Positions 1 to 12,669 of a stretch of DNA of 64,000 nt are shown here, one piece after another. Position 1 is the stretch's first letter; every line of letters starts with the position of its first letter. This stretch comes from Shewanella algicola (GTDB taxonomy: Bacteria > Pseudomonadota > Gammaproteobacteria > Enterobacterales > Shewanellaceae), in the NCBI RefSeq assembly GCF_014648035.1, contig NZ_BMQI01000019.1:1-64000 (forward strand), in the 5' to 3' direction. The notes beneath the pieces are model-generated. The model searched no databases. It was not told the origin of the DNA and saw nothing but the letters and a program-made list of their open reading frames with translations. The position numbers and the translations under genes are program-made.

Positions 1-62
1 GAACTTGAGCTGTTAGATAGCACTAATATCGTGTTTGCTTAACCAGATCTGAGGTTAAATCA

Positions 63-260
63 ATGAATATTGAGGCAGATGCTGAAGTGCATGTGGCGAT
101 TTCTATTGATGAAAACTTATCAGGCATATTAACCGGAACCGCGGTGAAGGTGCAGCAACTTGATGGCGAAATGACTGTCGGAGTGAAGTTTTCGGAAGAG
201 CACCCCGAGTTAAAAAATAACCTGTTTAGCCACTTTCTAGTGAACACCGCGAATAAATAA
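63..260 (+). CDS. PilZ-like small protein or C-terminal fragment
   Basis: A 65-residue product whose body looks like the second half of a PilZ domain, the c-di-GMP-binding fold: a beta-rich stretch ending in GVKFSE, where PilZ domains usually carry a G-V-x-F strand. The N-terminal RxxxR and D-x-S-x-x-G motifs are absent. Another frame runs off the left edge and stops at base 42, and the bases just before this ATG stay open in the present frame back to base 27. It may therefore be the 3' part of a frameshifted gene rather than an independent one. A plus-strand hairpin follows at 336-367. No function can be given from the sequence alone. Confidence 0.4.
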   Translation: MNIEADAEVHVAISIDENLSGILTGTAVKVQQLDGEMTVGVKFSEEHPELKNNLFSHFLVNTANK

Positions 261-276
261 TTACTGCTCTTTGGGC

Positions 277-303
277 AAAAAAATGCGCATCATATAGATG
301 CGC
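277..303 (-). terminator. Terminator of gltBD
   Basis: Seven-base-pair stem GCGCATC/GATGCGC with a five-base loop. On the minus strand it is followed by seven T residues. It lies about 75 bases beyond the gltD stop codon. Confidence 0.6.
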
Positions 304-335
304 TAAAATTCACAAGCAAACTCGGTTTATTATGC

Positions 336-367
336 CTAGCCTATAATCCATCACAGGCTAGATTTTT
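336..367 (+). terminator. Terminator of the left-edge gene
   Basis: Stem CTAGCCT/AGGCTAG with a 12-base loop followed by ATTTTT on the plus strand. It converges with the gltBD terminator. Confidence 0.5.
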
Positions 368-375
368 CAATCTTG

Positions 376-6233
<5,858 letters not shown>

Positions 6234-6753
6234 ACAAAAAACCCCCTAAACCTCTACTAGATACGACTCGGGGTAAATGTGAAACATTCCATAGATATGC
6301 ACCCGAACCATTCAAATTAAACTGAGAATGCATAAAGGTCAAACCAAAAAAATGCAACAAACTTAAATGTAATTACTTAAAAAAGGGTAAAGTTCATTAA
6401 GTTTACGTTAACGTAAACTGTGATTTTGTTGCTATAACCTTATGAATAAAAACAATTTTAGAATTTAATCAAACAAATGATTACTTTTTAGCAACAAAAG
6501 CAGAGAGTTGTTTTTGAATTAAAAATAGTGAATTTTATTTCAAATACAGTTTTTGGGTAAAAAATTATTCTAAATGAGTAAATATTCATTTTTATTAATT
6601 TAATTCATGTTGCGGATATTTTAAACATTTTTGCGACATAGCGCAGAATTTAACGTTTGTTGGACTTAAATGGAGTTTTTATTGATTTAGCACCGAGACA
6701 GGTGTTTAAGTGATCCATAAACTAGCGCCCTTTTAGTTTAAGAGGGGAGCCAG
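6234..6753. other. AT-rich divergent promoter region, gltB/yhcC
   Basis: 520 bases with no credible reading frame. It holds the control regions of gltBD (leftward) and yhcC (rightward). The one outstanding element is the palindrome at 6400-6419. The rest is A+T-rich, without a promoter hexamer pair that I could defend. Confidence 0.7.
6400..6419. promoter_or_regulatory. Perfect 20-bp palindrome, LiuR-like operator
   Basis: The core GTTTACGTTAACGTAAAC (6401-6418) is its own reverse complement, and the flanking A and T extend the symmetry to 20 bases. From memory, it resembles the operator of LiuR, the MerR-family regulator of branched-chain amino acid and acyl-CoA catabolism in Shewanella and relatives. 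It lies about 170 bases upstream of the gltB start and about 335 bases upstream of yhcC. Assigning it to gltBD is an inference. Confidence 0.55.
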
Positions 6754-7719
6754 ATGGGCTTGGATGACTACGTTAATACATTTGGTTCTTATTGCAAGCG
6801 ACAATATGGTGAAAGAATAAAAAAACTGACCATTGATGCTGAATTTACCTGCCCTAATCGAGATGGCACGCTAGGGCTTGGAGGCTGCACATTTTGTAAT
6901 GTAGCGTCTTTTAATGCTCAACAAGGGCAAACCTTGTCGATTCCTGTGCAACTTGCCGATGGAAAAGTACGTGCCCATTTGAAAGATCAAGGCGTTAATA
7001 AATCGCGACCGGCCTCTGTATCATCAAGTAAATACATTGCTTATTTTCAAGCCTATACCAGTACTTACGATGAATTTAACCGCCTAAAACAAAAATACGA
7101 CCTTGCAGTTGAAGATAAGCATGTGGTGGGATTACACATTGGTACTCGGCCTGACTGTGTTCCAGATGAAGTACTCGATTTACTGGTTGAATATCAACAA
7201 AGTGGGTTAGATGTATGGTTAGAACTAGGCTTACAAACCAGTAATAATCACACATTGAAAAAAATTAATCGTGGTCACCAATTGGCTGAGTATCGTCAAA
7301 CTGTTATAGCAGCGAGATCGCGCGGTATTAAAGTGTGCACCCATTTGATTTTAGGTTTACCCGGCGAGACCACTACCGACTACTTAAATAGCTTAAAAAC
7401 GGTATTAGGAATTGGTGTCGATGGGATTAAGCTTCATCCATTGCATATTGTTGAAGGGAGTACCATGGCCAAGCAATGGCATTATAAGCCAATGCCTTTA
7501 TTAACATTAGATGAATATGCCTCAGCAGCAGCGATGTTAATTCGCCATACACCCGAACATATTATTTTCCACCGTGTTACCGCATATGCCAAAAAACCGA
7601 TGCTACTTGCCCCTGACTGGTGTGCATTTCGCTGGGATGGGTTAGTCGCCATTGTAGATGAACTAAGAGAATATGGAGGCCAAGGAAGTGCGCTCAATAG
7701 CGCTTACAAAACGGCTTAA
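6754..7719 (+). CDS. yhcC: Radical SAM protein, YhcC/YtqA family (TIGR01212)
   Basis: 321 residues. The family signature CPNRDG...GGCTFC supplies the three cluster cysteines (Cys33, Cys45, Cys48), with the atypical C-x11-C-x2-C spacing of the TIGR01212 group. It should bind a 4Fe-4S cluster and S-adenosylmethionine. A role in tRNA modification has been suggested for relatives, but the substrate is not evident here. In E. coli yhcC also sits divergent from gltB, next to arcB. The same order is seen here, with hptA in the arcB position. The start is preceded by GAGGGGAG, a strong ribosome binding site. Confidence 0.9.
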   Translation: MGLDDYVNTFGSYCKRQYGERIKKLTIDAEFTCPNRDGTLGLGGCTFCNVASFNAQQGQTLSIPVQLADGKVRAHLKDQGVNKSRPASVSSSKYIAYFQAYTSTYDEFNRLKQKYDLAVEDKHVVGLHIGTRPDCVPDEVLDLLVEYQQSGLDVWLELGLQTSNNHTLKKINRGHQLAEYRQTVIAARSRGIKVCTHLILGLPGETTTDYLNSLKTVLGIGVDGIKLHPLHIVEGSTMAKQWHYKPMPLLTLDEYASAAAMLIRHTPEHIIFHRVTAYAKKPMLLAPDWCAFRWDGLVAIVDELREYGGQGSALNSAYKTA

Positions 7720-7936
7720 CGTGCTCTTGTGGTTGTTTAACATTCTATTTGATTGAAAAAAACTCAAAATTAGCTTTTTTTAAACGTTGGTAATGCCAGT
7801 GAAAAAGTGGTGTTAATAACTTGTTATTATTTCAATTAAAAGTGATGCTATTGGTGTTCAAACCTTGCATAGGCTATTTTACTCGGTATTATGTTTTTTA
7901 ATTTTATAGAGTTAGAATTCTTATAGAGGTGCCACA

Positions 7937-8302
7937 ATGGCCACAACGCAGTTAGACTCAATATTGGATCTCAACACCCTTGAGCAATATATCAGCGCCA
8001 TTGGTGCTGGGACGTTATTAAAAAGCGTAGTGCTATTTGAGCAACTAATGCCTGAATATGTCAGCAGTTTAGTGAAAGCTGAAGATGCAGATGATAAAGA
8101 TACTTTATGTGCAGAAGCACATAAGTTTAAAGGCGCAGCAGGTTCTGTTGGCTTAAAACGTATTCAACAATTTGCTCAGTTGTTACAACATAGCGAAGAA
8201 GCAAATTGGGATGCCGACCATAAAACCTGGTTAGCTGAAATCGTTGAGCATGCCGCTAAAGATTTACAACAACTTAAAGCGTACCTAGAGGCAAAAGCTT
8301 AA
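7937..8302 (+). CDS. hptA: Stand-alone Hpt phosphotransfer protein (ArcB remnant)
   Basis: 121 residues forming a single Hpt domain. The phosphorylatable histidine is His62 in AHKFKGAAGSVGL. It has no kinase, receiver or membrane segment. In S. oneidensis the equivalent gene, HptA, is known to relay phosphate to the anoxic regulator ArcA in place of the Hpt domain of the missing ArcB kinase, with the ArcS sensor encoded elsewhere. Its position beside yhcC and gltB is where E. coli has arcB, which supports descent from the C-terminus of ArcB. A terminator follows immediately, so it is probably monocistronic. Confidence 0.9.
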   Translation: MATTQLDSILDLNTLEQYISAIGAGTLLKSVVLFEQLMPEYVSSLVKAEDADDKDTLCAEAHKFKGAAGSVGLKRIQQFAQLLQHSEEANWDADHKTWLAEIVEHAAKDLQQLKAYLEAKA

Positions 8303-8331
8303 CCGCTCTTTAGTTTGCCTAACCTAAATAA

Positions 8332-8358
8332 AGCCTCTATTAATGAGGCTTTTTTTAT
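8332..8358 (+). terminator. Terminator of hptA
   Basis: Eight-base-pair stem AAAGCCTC/GAGGCTTT with a seven-base loop, followed by a run of T, 30 bases after the hptA stop. Confidence 0.85.
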
Positions 8359-8451
8359 GGATGTATGTCGCATTAATGCTTATCTGTTACTTGTTATTTC
8401 GGCCTATTTAATTCATTATTTGAATCAACATCGGTAAGGGTAATCGTTAAA

Positions 8452-9375
8452 ATGAAAAATCTTCCTAGCCTTAAAAATCTCTACTATTTAGTGCATTTAC
8501 ATCAAGAGCAAAACTTTAATCGTGCCGCTAAAATGTGCTTTGTGAGTCAATCAACCTTGTCCAGCGGTATACAAAACCTTGAGGAACAGCTCGGTTATCA
8601 ATTGATCGAACGGGATCATAAGTCATTTATGTTTACCGCAATTGGTGAGGAAGTCGTTGAACGTGCGAGAAATATTTTAACCAACGTTGATGACTTAGTG
8701 GAGTTGGTTAAAAATCAGGGGGAGCCAATGACGGGCGAGATCCGTTTAGGCTGTATTCCGACAATTGCGCCGTTTTTACTGAGCCGCGTAGTGAAACTGT
8801 GTCAGCAAGATTACCCCAAATTAAGCTTGTTATTAAAAGAAGACACCACAGAAAGGCTTCTTGATGCGTTAGCTAAAGGTGAGCTCGATTTATTGATTTT
8901 GGCTTTGCCAGTGGACACGAATGGCTTTCATAGTATGAAAGTGGGTATCGACCCATTTAAGATGGTAATGCACAAAGAGTTATCGCAAGATGTTATACAG
9001 CCTATTGATTATCAAAAAATGCCTGACGAAAGTATTTTTTTACTGCAAGCTGAGCACTGTATTACTGGCCATGCGATTACAGCATGTCAGTTAGGTGATA
9101 GTTCCAAGGTTAATCCGTTTGCTGCAACCAGTTTGCATACGTTAGTGCAAATGGTGAATAGCAAACTGGGCACGACCTTTTTACCGCAAATGGCTATTGA
9201 TACCGGGATTTTACATGACACCGATCTCATTGCGATGGATCCACCGGGTGAAGCGCCGTATCGTGATATTGGTTTAGTGTGGCGTCAAACGACTAGTCGT
9301 ATTTCAACCTTTAGAACCTTAGGGTTAGCGATACAGAAAAAGTTGCTGGCTCAAGAATTACCAAGCAAAAAATAG
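8452..9375 (+). CDS. oxyR: Hydrogen-peroxide-sensing LysR regulator OxyR
   Basis: 307 residues. An N-terminal LysR helix-turn-helix (about residues 5-65) is followed by a substrate-binding-like domain. The redox pair is visible as Cys203 and Cys212 in EHCITGHAITAC, the same C-x8-C spacing as Cys199/Cys208 of E. coli OxyR, and the downstream ATSLHTLVQMV matches that family. It should form a disulfide when oxidised by peroxide and control catalase, peroxidase and iron-sequestration genes. The equivalent S. oneidensis gene occupies the same place next to hptA. It converges with cyaC, with only 8 bases between them. Confidence 0.9.
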   Translation: MKNLPSLKNLYYLVHLHQEQNFNRAAKMCFVSQSTLSSGIQNLEEQLGYQLIERDHKSFMFTAIGEEVVERARNILTNVDDLVELVKNQGEPMTGEIRLGCIPTIAPFLLSRVVKLCQQDYPKLSLLLKEDTTERLLDALAKGELDLLILALPVDTNGFHSMKVGIDPFKMVMHKELSQDVIQPIDYQKMPDESIFLLQAEHCITGHAITACQLGDSSKVNPFAATSLHTLVQMVNSKLGTTFLPQMAIDTGILHDTDLIAMDPPGEAPYRDIGLVWRQTTSRISTFRTLGLAIQKKLLAQELPSKK

Positions 9376-9383
9376 ACGCGTTA

Positions 9384-10463
9384 TCAGTGCGTCGATTTGA
9401 TAGGTGCAGCACCAAATACTTCAATGGGGTGCTGCTTACCTTTTAACACAATTGGACCTAAATTAATTAAGTCATATTGGCTGTTTTGCAGCTCAAGCCG
9501 ATGAACAACATCCCCAGATAACAGCATTCTTTGACCTAATGGATTACATTGGTCTTGAAGCCTTGCCAAGGTATTCAGTACATCACTAAAGAAACTAATC
9601 TCTTGTTTGTGAACCCCCACAACAGCAGCGACCACCTGGCCACAATGTGCAGCGGCTTTAAATTTAGGCACAAAGCCATATTGTTGTTCAAAGTATTGAG
9701 TTTGCCACTTAAGTTGCTTACAAAATTCGAAGTAAATGTTCATGCAACGGTCGTGTTTAATACCTTGATCTAACGGCCAATGGATTAATACCGCATCACC
9801 CATATAACGATATATCTCAGCCTCGTTGTCTGTCACCGTATCGGCTAGCATACTAAAGCTGTCTTGGATGAGCCGGCTAAAACGGTAATCGCCAAGGGTT
9901 TCTGCATGTGCCGTAGACGATACCATATCGATAAATAAAAATAGTTGATGCTCATATCTTGGTTTATGGTATTTTCCTAAACCAATATTAAACAATACCT
10001 TAGGTCCTACCAACAGTGCCATCTGTTCAATAAAGGCTAAGCTAACCCGCACTACAACTAAATAAACGATCAATGCCTGAAATGACGGACTGTAAATAAT
10101 ATGCACACTGAGCATTTGTCGTAAGGTGATCATGTGGTTGTCTATAGCCCACATGTTTAAAAATTGAGTCACATAGGCCAGTGTTGTTGCGCCAAGTAAT
10201 AAGAACAAGCCTTTAAAAACCACTGAAAACAAATAAGGTAGGCGGCTAATGGCGCTAAAGTCGGCAATGAGGTTCGACATCCAGTGAAGTCCACCAAATA
10301 TAAACCCCATAAATACTGCTAATGTGGCTAAATCAGCGTTACCAACAGCCCAATCTGGAAGTTGTGAGGATTGTGAATAGCGGAAAAACACAAATGACGC
10401 CATGGCGACGCTCCAAGCAAACACAGCGAACAATAGTTTTTTAGTCTGACGGCGCGCTTTCAA
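9384..10463 (-). CDS. cyaC: Membrane class III adenylate cyclase
   Basis: 359 residues. The N-terminal half (about 1-165) carries several hydrophobic segments, probably four to six membrane helices. The C-terminal half is a class III cyclase domain: metal-binding Asp in FLFIDMVSST, the second Asp in YRYMGDAVLIHW, and DVLNTLARLQ near the end. It should make cAMP. S. oneidensis has three cyclases, and the gene at this position is CyaC; cAMP-CRP controls anaerobic respiration there. The start is TTG without a strong Shine-Dalgarno, and a later Met is possible. A CRP-like site lies about 80 bases upstream at 10541-10556. Confidence 0.85.
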   Translation of the reverse strand: MKARRQTKKLLFAVFAWSVAMASFVFFRYSQSSQLPDWAVGNADLATLAVFMGFIFGGLHWMSNLIADFSAISRLPYLFSVVFKGLFLLLGATTLAYVTQFLNMWAIDNHMITLRQMLSVHIIYSPSFQALIVYLVVVRVSLAFIEQMALLVGPKVLFNIGLGKYHKPRYEHQLFLFIDMVSSTAHAETLGDYRFSRLIQDSFSMLADTVTDNEAEIYRYMGDAVLIHWPLDQGIKHDRCMNIYFEFCKQLKWQTQYFEQQYGFVPKFKAAAHCGQVVAAVVGVHKQEISFFSDVLNTLARLQDQCNPLGQRMLLSGDVVHRLELQNSQYDLINLGPIVLKGKQHPIEVFGAAPIKSTH

Positions 10464-10540
10464 GAGAATTAAGATGTCCGAATGGCTGAGTAATAAGCGG
10501 TGTAGTTTATAGAAATTCTGCTCAATAGGGATAGTTTATT

Positions 10541-10556
10541 TGTGATTTAGATCAAG
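10541..10556 (-). promoter_or_regulatory. CRP-like site upstream of cyaC
   Basis: TGTGATTTAGATCAAG has one perfect CRP half-site (TGTGA), six-base spacing and a partial second half (TCAAG against TCACA). It sits between the divergent-facing 5' end of cyaC and the 3' end of mutH, so it could make cAMP synthesis respond to CRP. Confidence 0.45.
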
Positions 10557-10635
10557 AGAAGTGCAGAAAAATGTGGCCTAGTGCAAACTTTTGCTCAGCC
10601 AATGGAACTGATTGTGTTTACGCTAAAACGTTAAT

Positions 10636-11304
10636 TTAACCAAAAGCATTATTTAAAATTTGTTGAGTAAAATCGATTTTTAAATAAAAACCACGCGGAT
10701 TAGATAATTGGATACTGCCGTCTTCAGCAATGCTTTCAGTTAATGCTTGGCTATTAGCCGCCTTTGGGCGCAGTTGTAATACTTCTCCATGTCGAGCTGT
10801 AATTTTATCGACTTTTCCTAAAGCGATTAACTCCATTATTTCTTCCCAATCTTGCTGAAGCTGCTGTGCTTGTAGCACATTTGGCTGCCATAAGATGGGA
10901 GTGCCAACACGTCTTTCGCCGACAGGAATATCGCGTTCACCTTCCACTGGAACCCACAATACTTGTTGTAACTTGTGGTAGACCACGCTGTTTTGCCAGG
11001 TTAATCCTTGAATGTTGACCAGCGGAGCGACTGTGACATAAGTGGTTTCAAGTGGCTTACCTTTACTATCGATAGGGATAGTTTTTAACTCAACGCCTAA
11101 ATGAATAAAGTCTTGTTGTGGTTTTGATCCTGCCAGCGCACCTAATTCAGACTCAATGAGTTGGCCTACCCAGCCTTTATCGCGTCTTAAGTTTTCCGGC
11201 ACGGCAATTTGGTTGTCCATTGCAATGTCAGCAAGGCGGATCCCGGCCATGTTATGTGCTCTTAGCATTAATTCATTAATGTCTTTAGGCGAGGATTTAG
11301 CCAT
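10636..11304 (-). CDS. mutH: DNA mismatch repair endonuclease MutH
   Basis: 222 residues, close to E. coli MutH (229). MutH nicks the unmethylated strand at hemimethylated GATC when activated by MutS and MutL. The catalytic triad is present as Asp65, Glu72 and Lys74 in DFIHLGVELKTIP, with the same spacing as Asp70, Glu77 and Lys79 of E. coli. It implies Dam methylation in this organism. It is divergent from rppH across a long non-coding region rich in DnaA boxes, the same gene pair found in E. coli. Confidence 0.95.
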   Translation of the reverse strand: MAKSSPKDINELMLRAHNMAGIRLADIAMDNQIAVPENLRRDKGWVGQLIESELGALAGSKPQQDFIHLGVELKTIPIDSKGKPLETTYVTVAPLVNIQGLTWQNSVVYHKLQQVLWVPVEGERDIPVGERRVGTPILWQPNVLQAQQLQQDWEEIMELIALGKVDKITARHGEVLQLRPKAANSQALTESIAEDGSIQLSNPRGFYLKIDFTQQILNNAFG

Positions 11305-11623
11305 GTCACTTTCATTACCTTTAATCGATGTTGTGAAGCCATATTAGATTGCACTTACAGACTGATTGGGTGAGTGGAGTATGTAAATGGCAATATGGTA
11401 AACGCGAAAATATTCGCCGGTATGCTAGCAAGTATTGATTAATAATAACAAGTTTACTGATATTAGTGCTAATGTTCAAAAAATGAACGCATTATTTGTG
11501 GGTAAAACTTTTTGATTGAATAAGTTCATAACCCTATGTTTTAATTTGGTTTTATAAATCTTTATTGTTTATAATATTGAATTGTCCCAAGTTACTCTCG
11601 TTTTGCCCTAGTATTTCACACAT

Positions 11624-11650
11624 AGTTATCCACAGAATTAATGGATAACT
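11624..11650. repeat. Inverted DnaA-box pair 1
   Basis: AGTTATCCA and TGGATAACT form a 9-bp inverted repeat separated by nine bases. The left arm is within a perfect DnaA box (TTATCCACA). The right arm diverges from the box consensus in its last two positions. Confidence 0.7.
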
Positions 11651-11959
11651 GTGAAAACAATTGTCTTTAACTGATTAAAAAGGGCAAGTCAACGCAATAA
11701 AACCGCTTTTTCTTTGGTTTATTTTAAAAAACGCCTTGTTATTTGTGTATAACTTAAGACGTAGTAGAGTGAGTTGTTGATCTTATTTAGAGTCGTTGTT
11801 TTTTTGTTCGATCTAAGAGATCCAGATATTAGTAATATGTGTTTATGTTTTAAATTATTGTATTTAAACGGTTTGTTGTTGTTGTTCGGGTGGGTTTATT
11901 AAATCGATATTTGTCGGTTTTTACCCACTAATTGAGCTTTACCAAAGTTTCGAACAGAG

Positions 11960-11982
11960 ATATCCACAGATTTTGTGGATAA
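11960..11982. repeat. Inverted DnaA-box pair 2
   Basis: TATCCACA and TGTGGATA face each other across five bases. The minus-strand box is perfect (TTATCCACA) and the plus-strand one has a single mismatch in its first base. Head-to-head boxes with such short spacing favour cooperative DnaA binding. Confidence 0.75.
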
Positions 11983-12126
11983 TCTACAGGGTAAAGCATA
12001 ACAGCTGTTGATAAATAAGCTTTGTTAACATTGTTATTCAATTATCCACATTAAATAGAGGTTTGCCGATAGGCATGCTTTGTGAAACAATCAGACGATA
12101 TAAAATTGGTTAATTTTGGAGTCCAT

Positions 12127-12645
12127 GTGATTGATAGCGACGGCTTTCGCGCAAATGTGGGCATCATTATCTGTAATAAATTTGGACAAGTTATGTGGGC
12201 TAGACGTTTTGGCCAACATTCATGGCAGTTTCCACAAGGTGGGTTAGATGATGGCGAGAATGCAGAGCAAGCCATGTATCGCGAACTCTACGAAGAAGTG
12301 GGGCTGAGACCAGAGCATGTACAAATTTTAACGTCCACTCGTTCTTGGTTACGGTATCGATTACCCAAGCGTTTGGTGCGCCAAGAAAGCAAACCTGTTT
12401 GCATTGGCCAAAAGCAGAAATGGTTTTTACTACAATTAAAAGGTCACGATAATACCATTAATTTAAATTCTTCTGGTCATCCAGAGTTTGATGATTGGCG
12501 TTGGGTGAGTTATTGGTACCCTGTGCGTCAGGTAGTGTCTTTTAAGCGCGATGTATATAGAAAAGTAATGAAAGAGTTCGCATCGACGACATTAGCGCTG
12601 CAAACGCGCGAATTTAATAGAAAACGAAGCAAACAACGGAGTTAA
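12127..12645 (+). CDS. rppH: RNA 5' pyrophosphohydrolase (Nudix)
   Basis: 172 residues from a GTG start. RppH removes pyrophosphate or phosphate from the 5' end of transcripts and so triggers RNase E decay. The Nudix box runs from [20 protein letters not shown] to VG at about residues 38-60. An upstream GTG at 12082 would add 15 residues. GTG 12127 is preferred because GGAG lies five bases before it and the protein then opens with [12 protein letters not shown], as in the family. It is followed after 24 bases by ptsP, as in E. coli, so the two are probably cotranscribed. Confidence 0.93.
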   Translation: MIDSDGFRANVGIIICNKFGQVMWARRFGQHSWQFPQGGLDDGENAEQAMYRELYEEVGLRPEHVQILTSTRSWLRYRLPKRLVRQESKPVCIGQKQKWFLLQLKGHDNTINLNSSGHPEFDDWRWVSYWYPVRQVVSFKRDVYRKVMKEFASTTLALQTREFNRKRSKQRS

Positions 12646-12669
12646 CTGATTTCAAAGAGGATTGGAACC

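Larger units (their letters stand above)
11305..12126. other. Long non-coding region with DnaA-box cluster (DARS2-like)
   Basis: About 820 bases without a gene between divergent mutH and rppH. It contains four perfect TTATNCACA DnaA boxes: 11626-11634 (+), 11744-11752 (-), 11974-11982 (-) and 12042-12050 (+). One single-mismatch box lies at 11960-11968 (+), with further degenerate ones. Two pairs face each other: 11624-11632 with 11642-11650 (AGTTATCCA/TGGATAACT), and 11961-11968 with 11974-11981 (TATCCACA/TGTGGATA). In E. coli the DnaA-reactivating locus DARS2 lies beside mutH. This is most likely the Shewanella counterpart, rather than an origin. Confidence 0.65.

Noticed and set aside
11305..12126. 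The DnaA-box cluster as a chromosomal origin (oriC)
   Set aside because: There is no dnaA, dnaN, mnmG, mioC or rpmH nearby and no obvious set of 13-mer unwinding repeats; the mutH context points to DARS2 instead.
12082..12126. Upstream GTG start of rppH
   Set aside because: It would add 15 residues before the conserved [11 protein letters not shown], and GTG 12127 has GGAG at ideal spacing.
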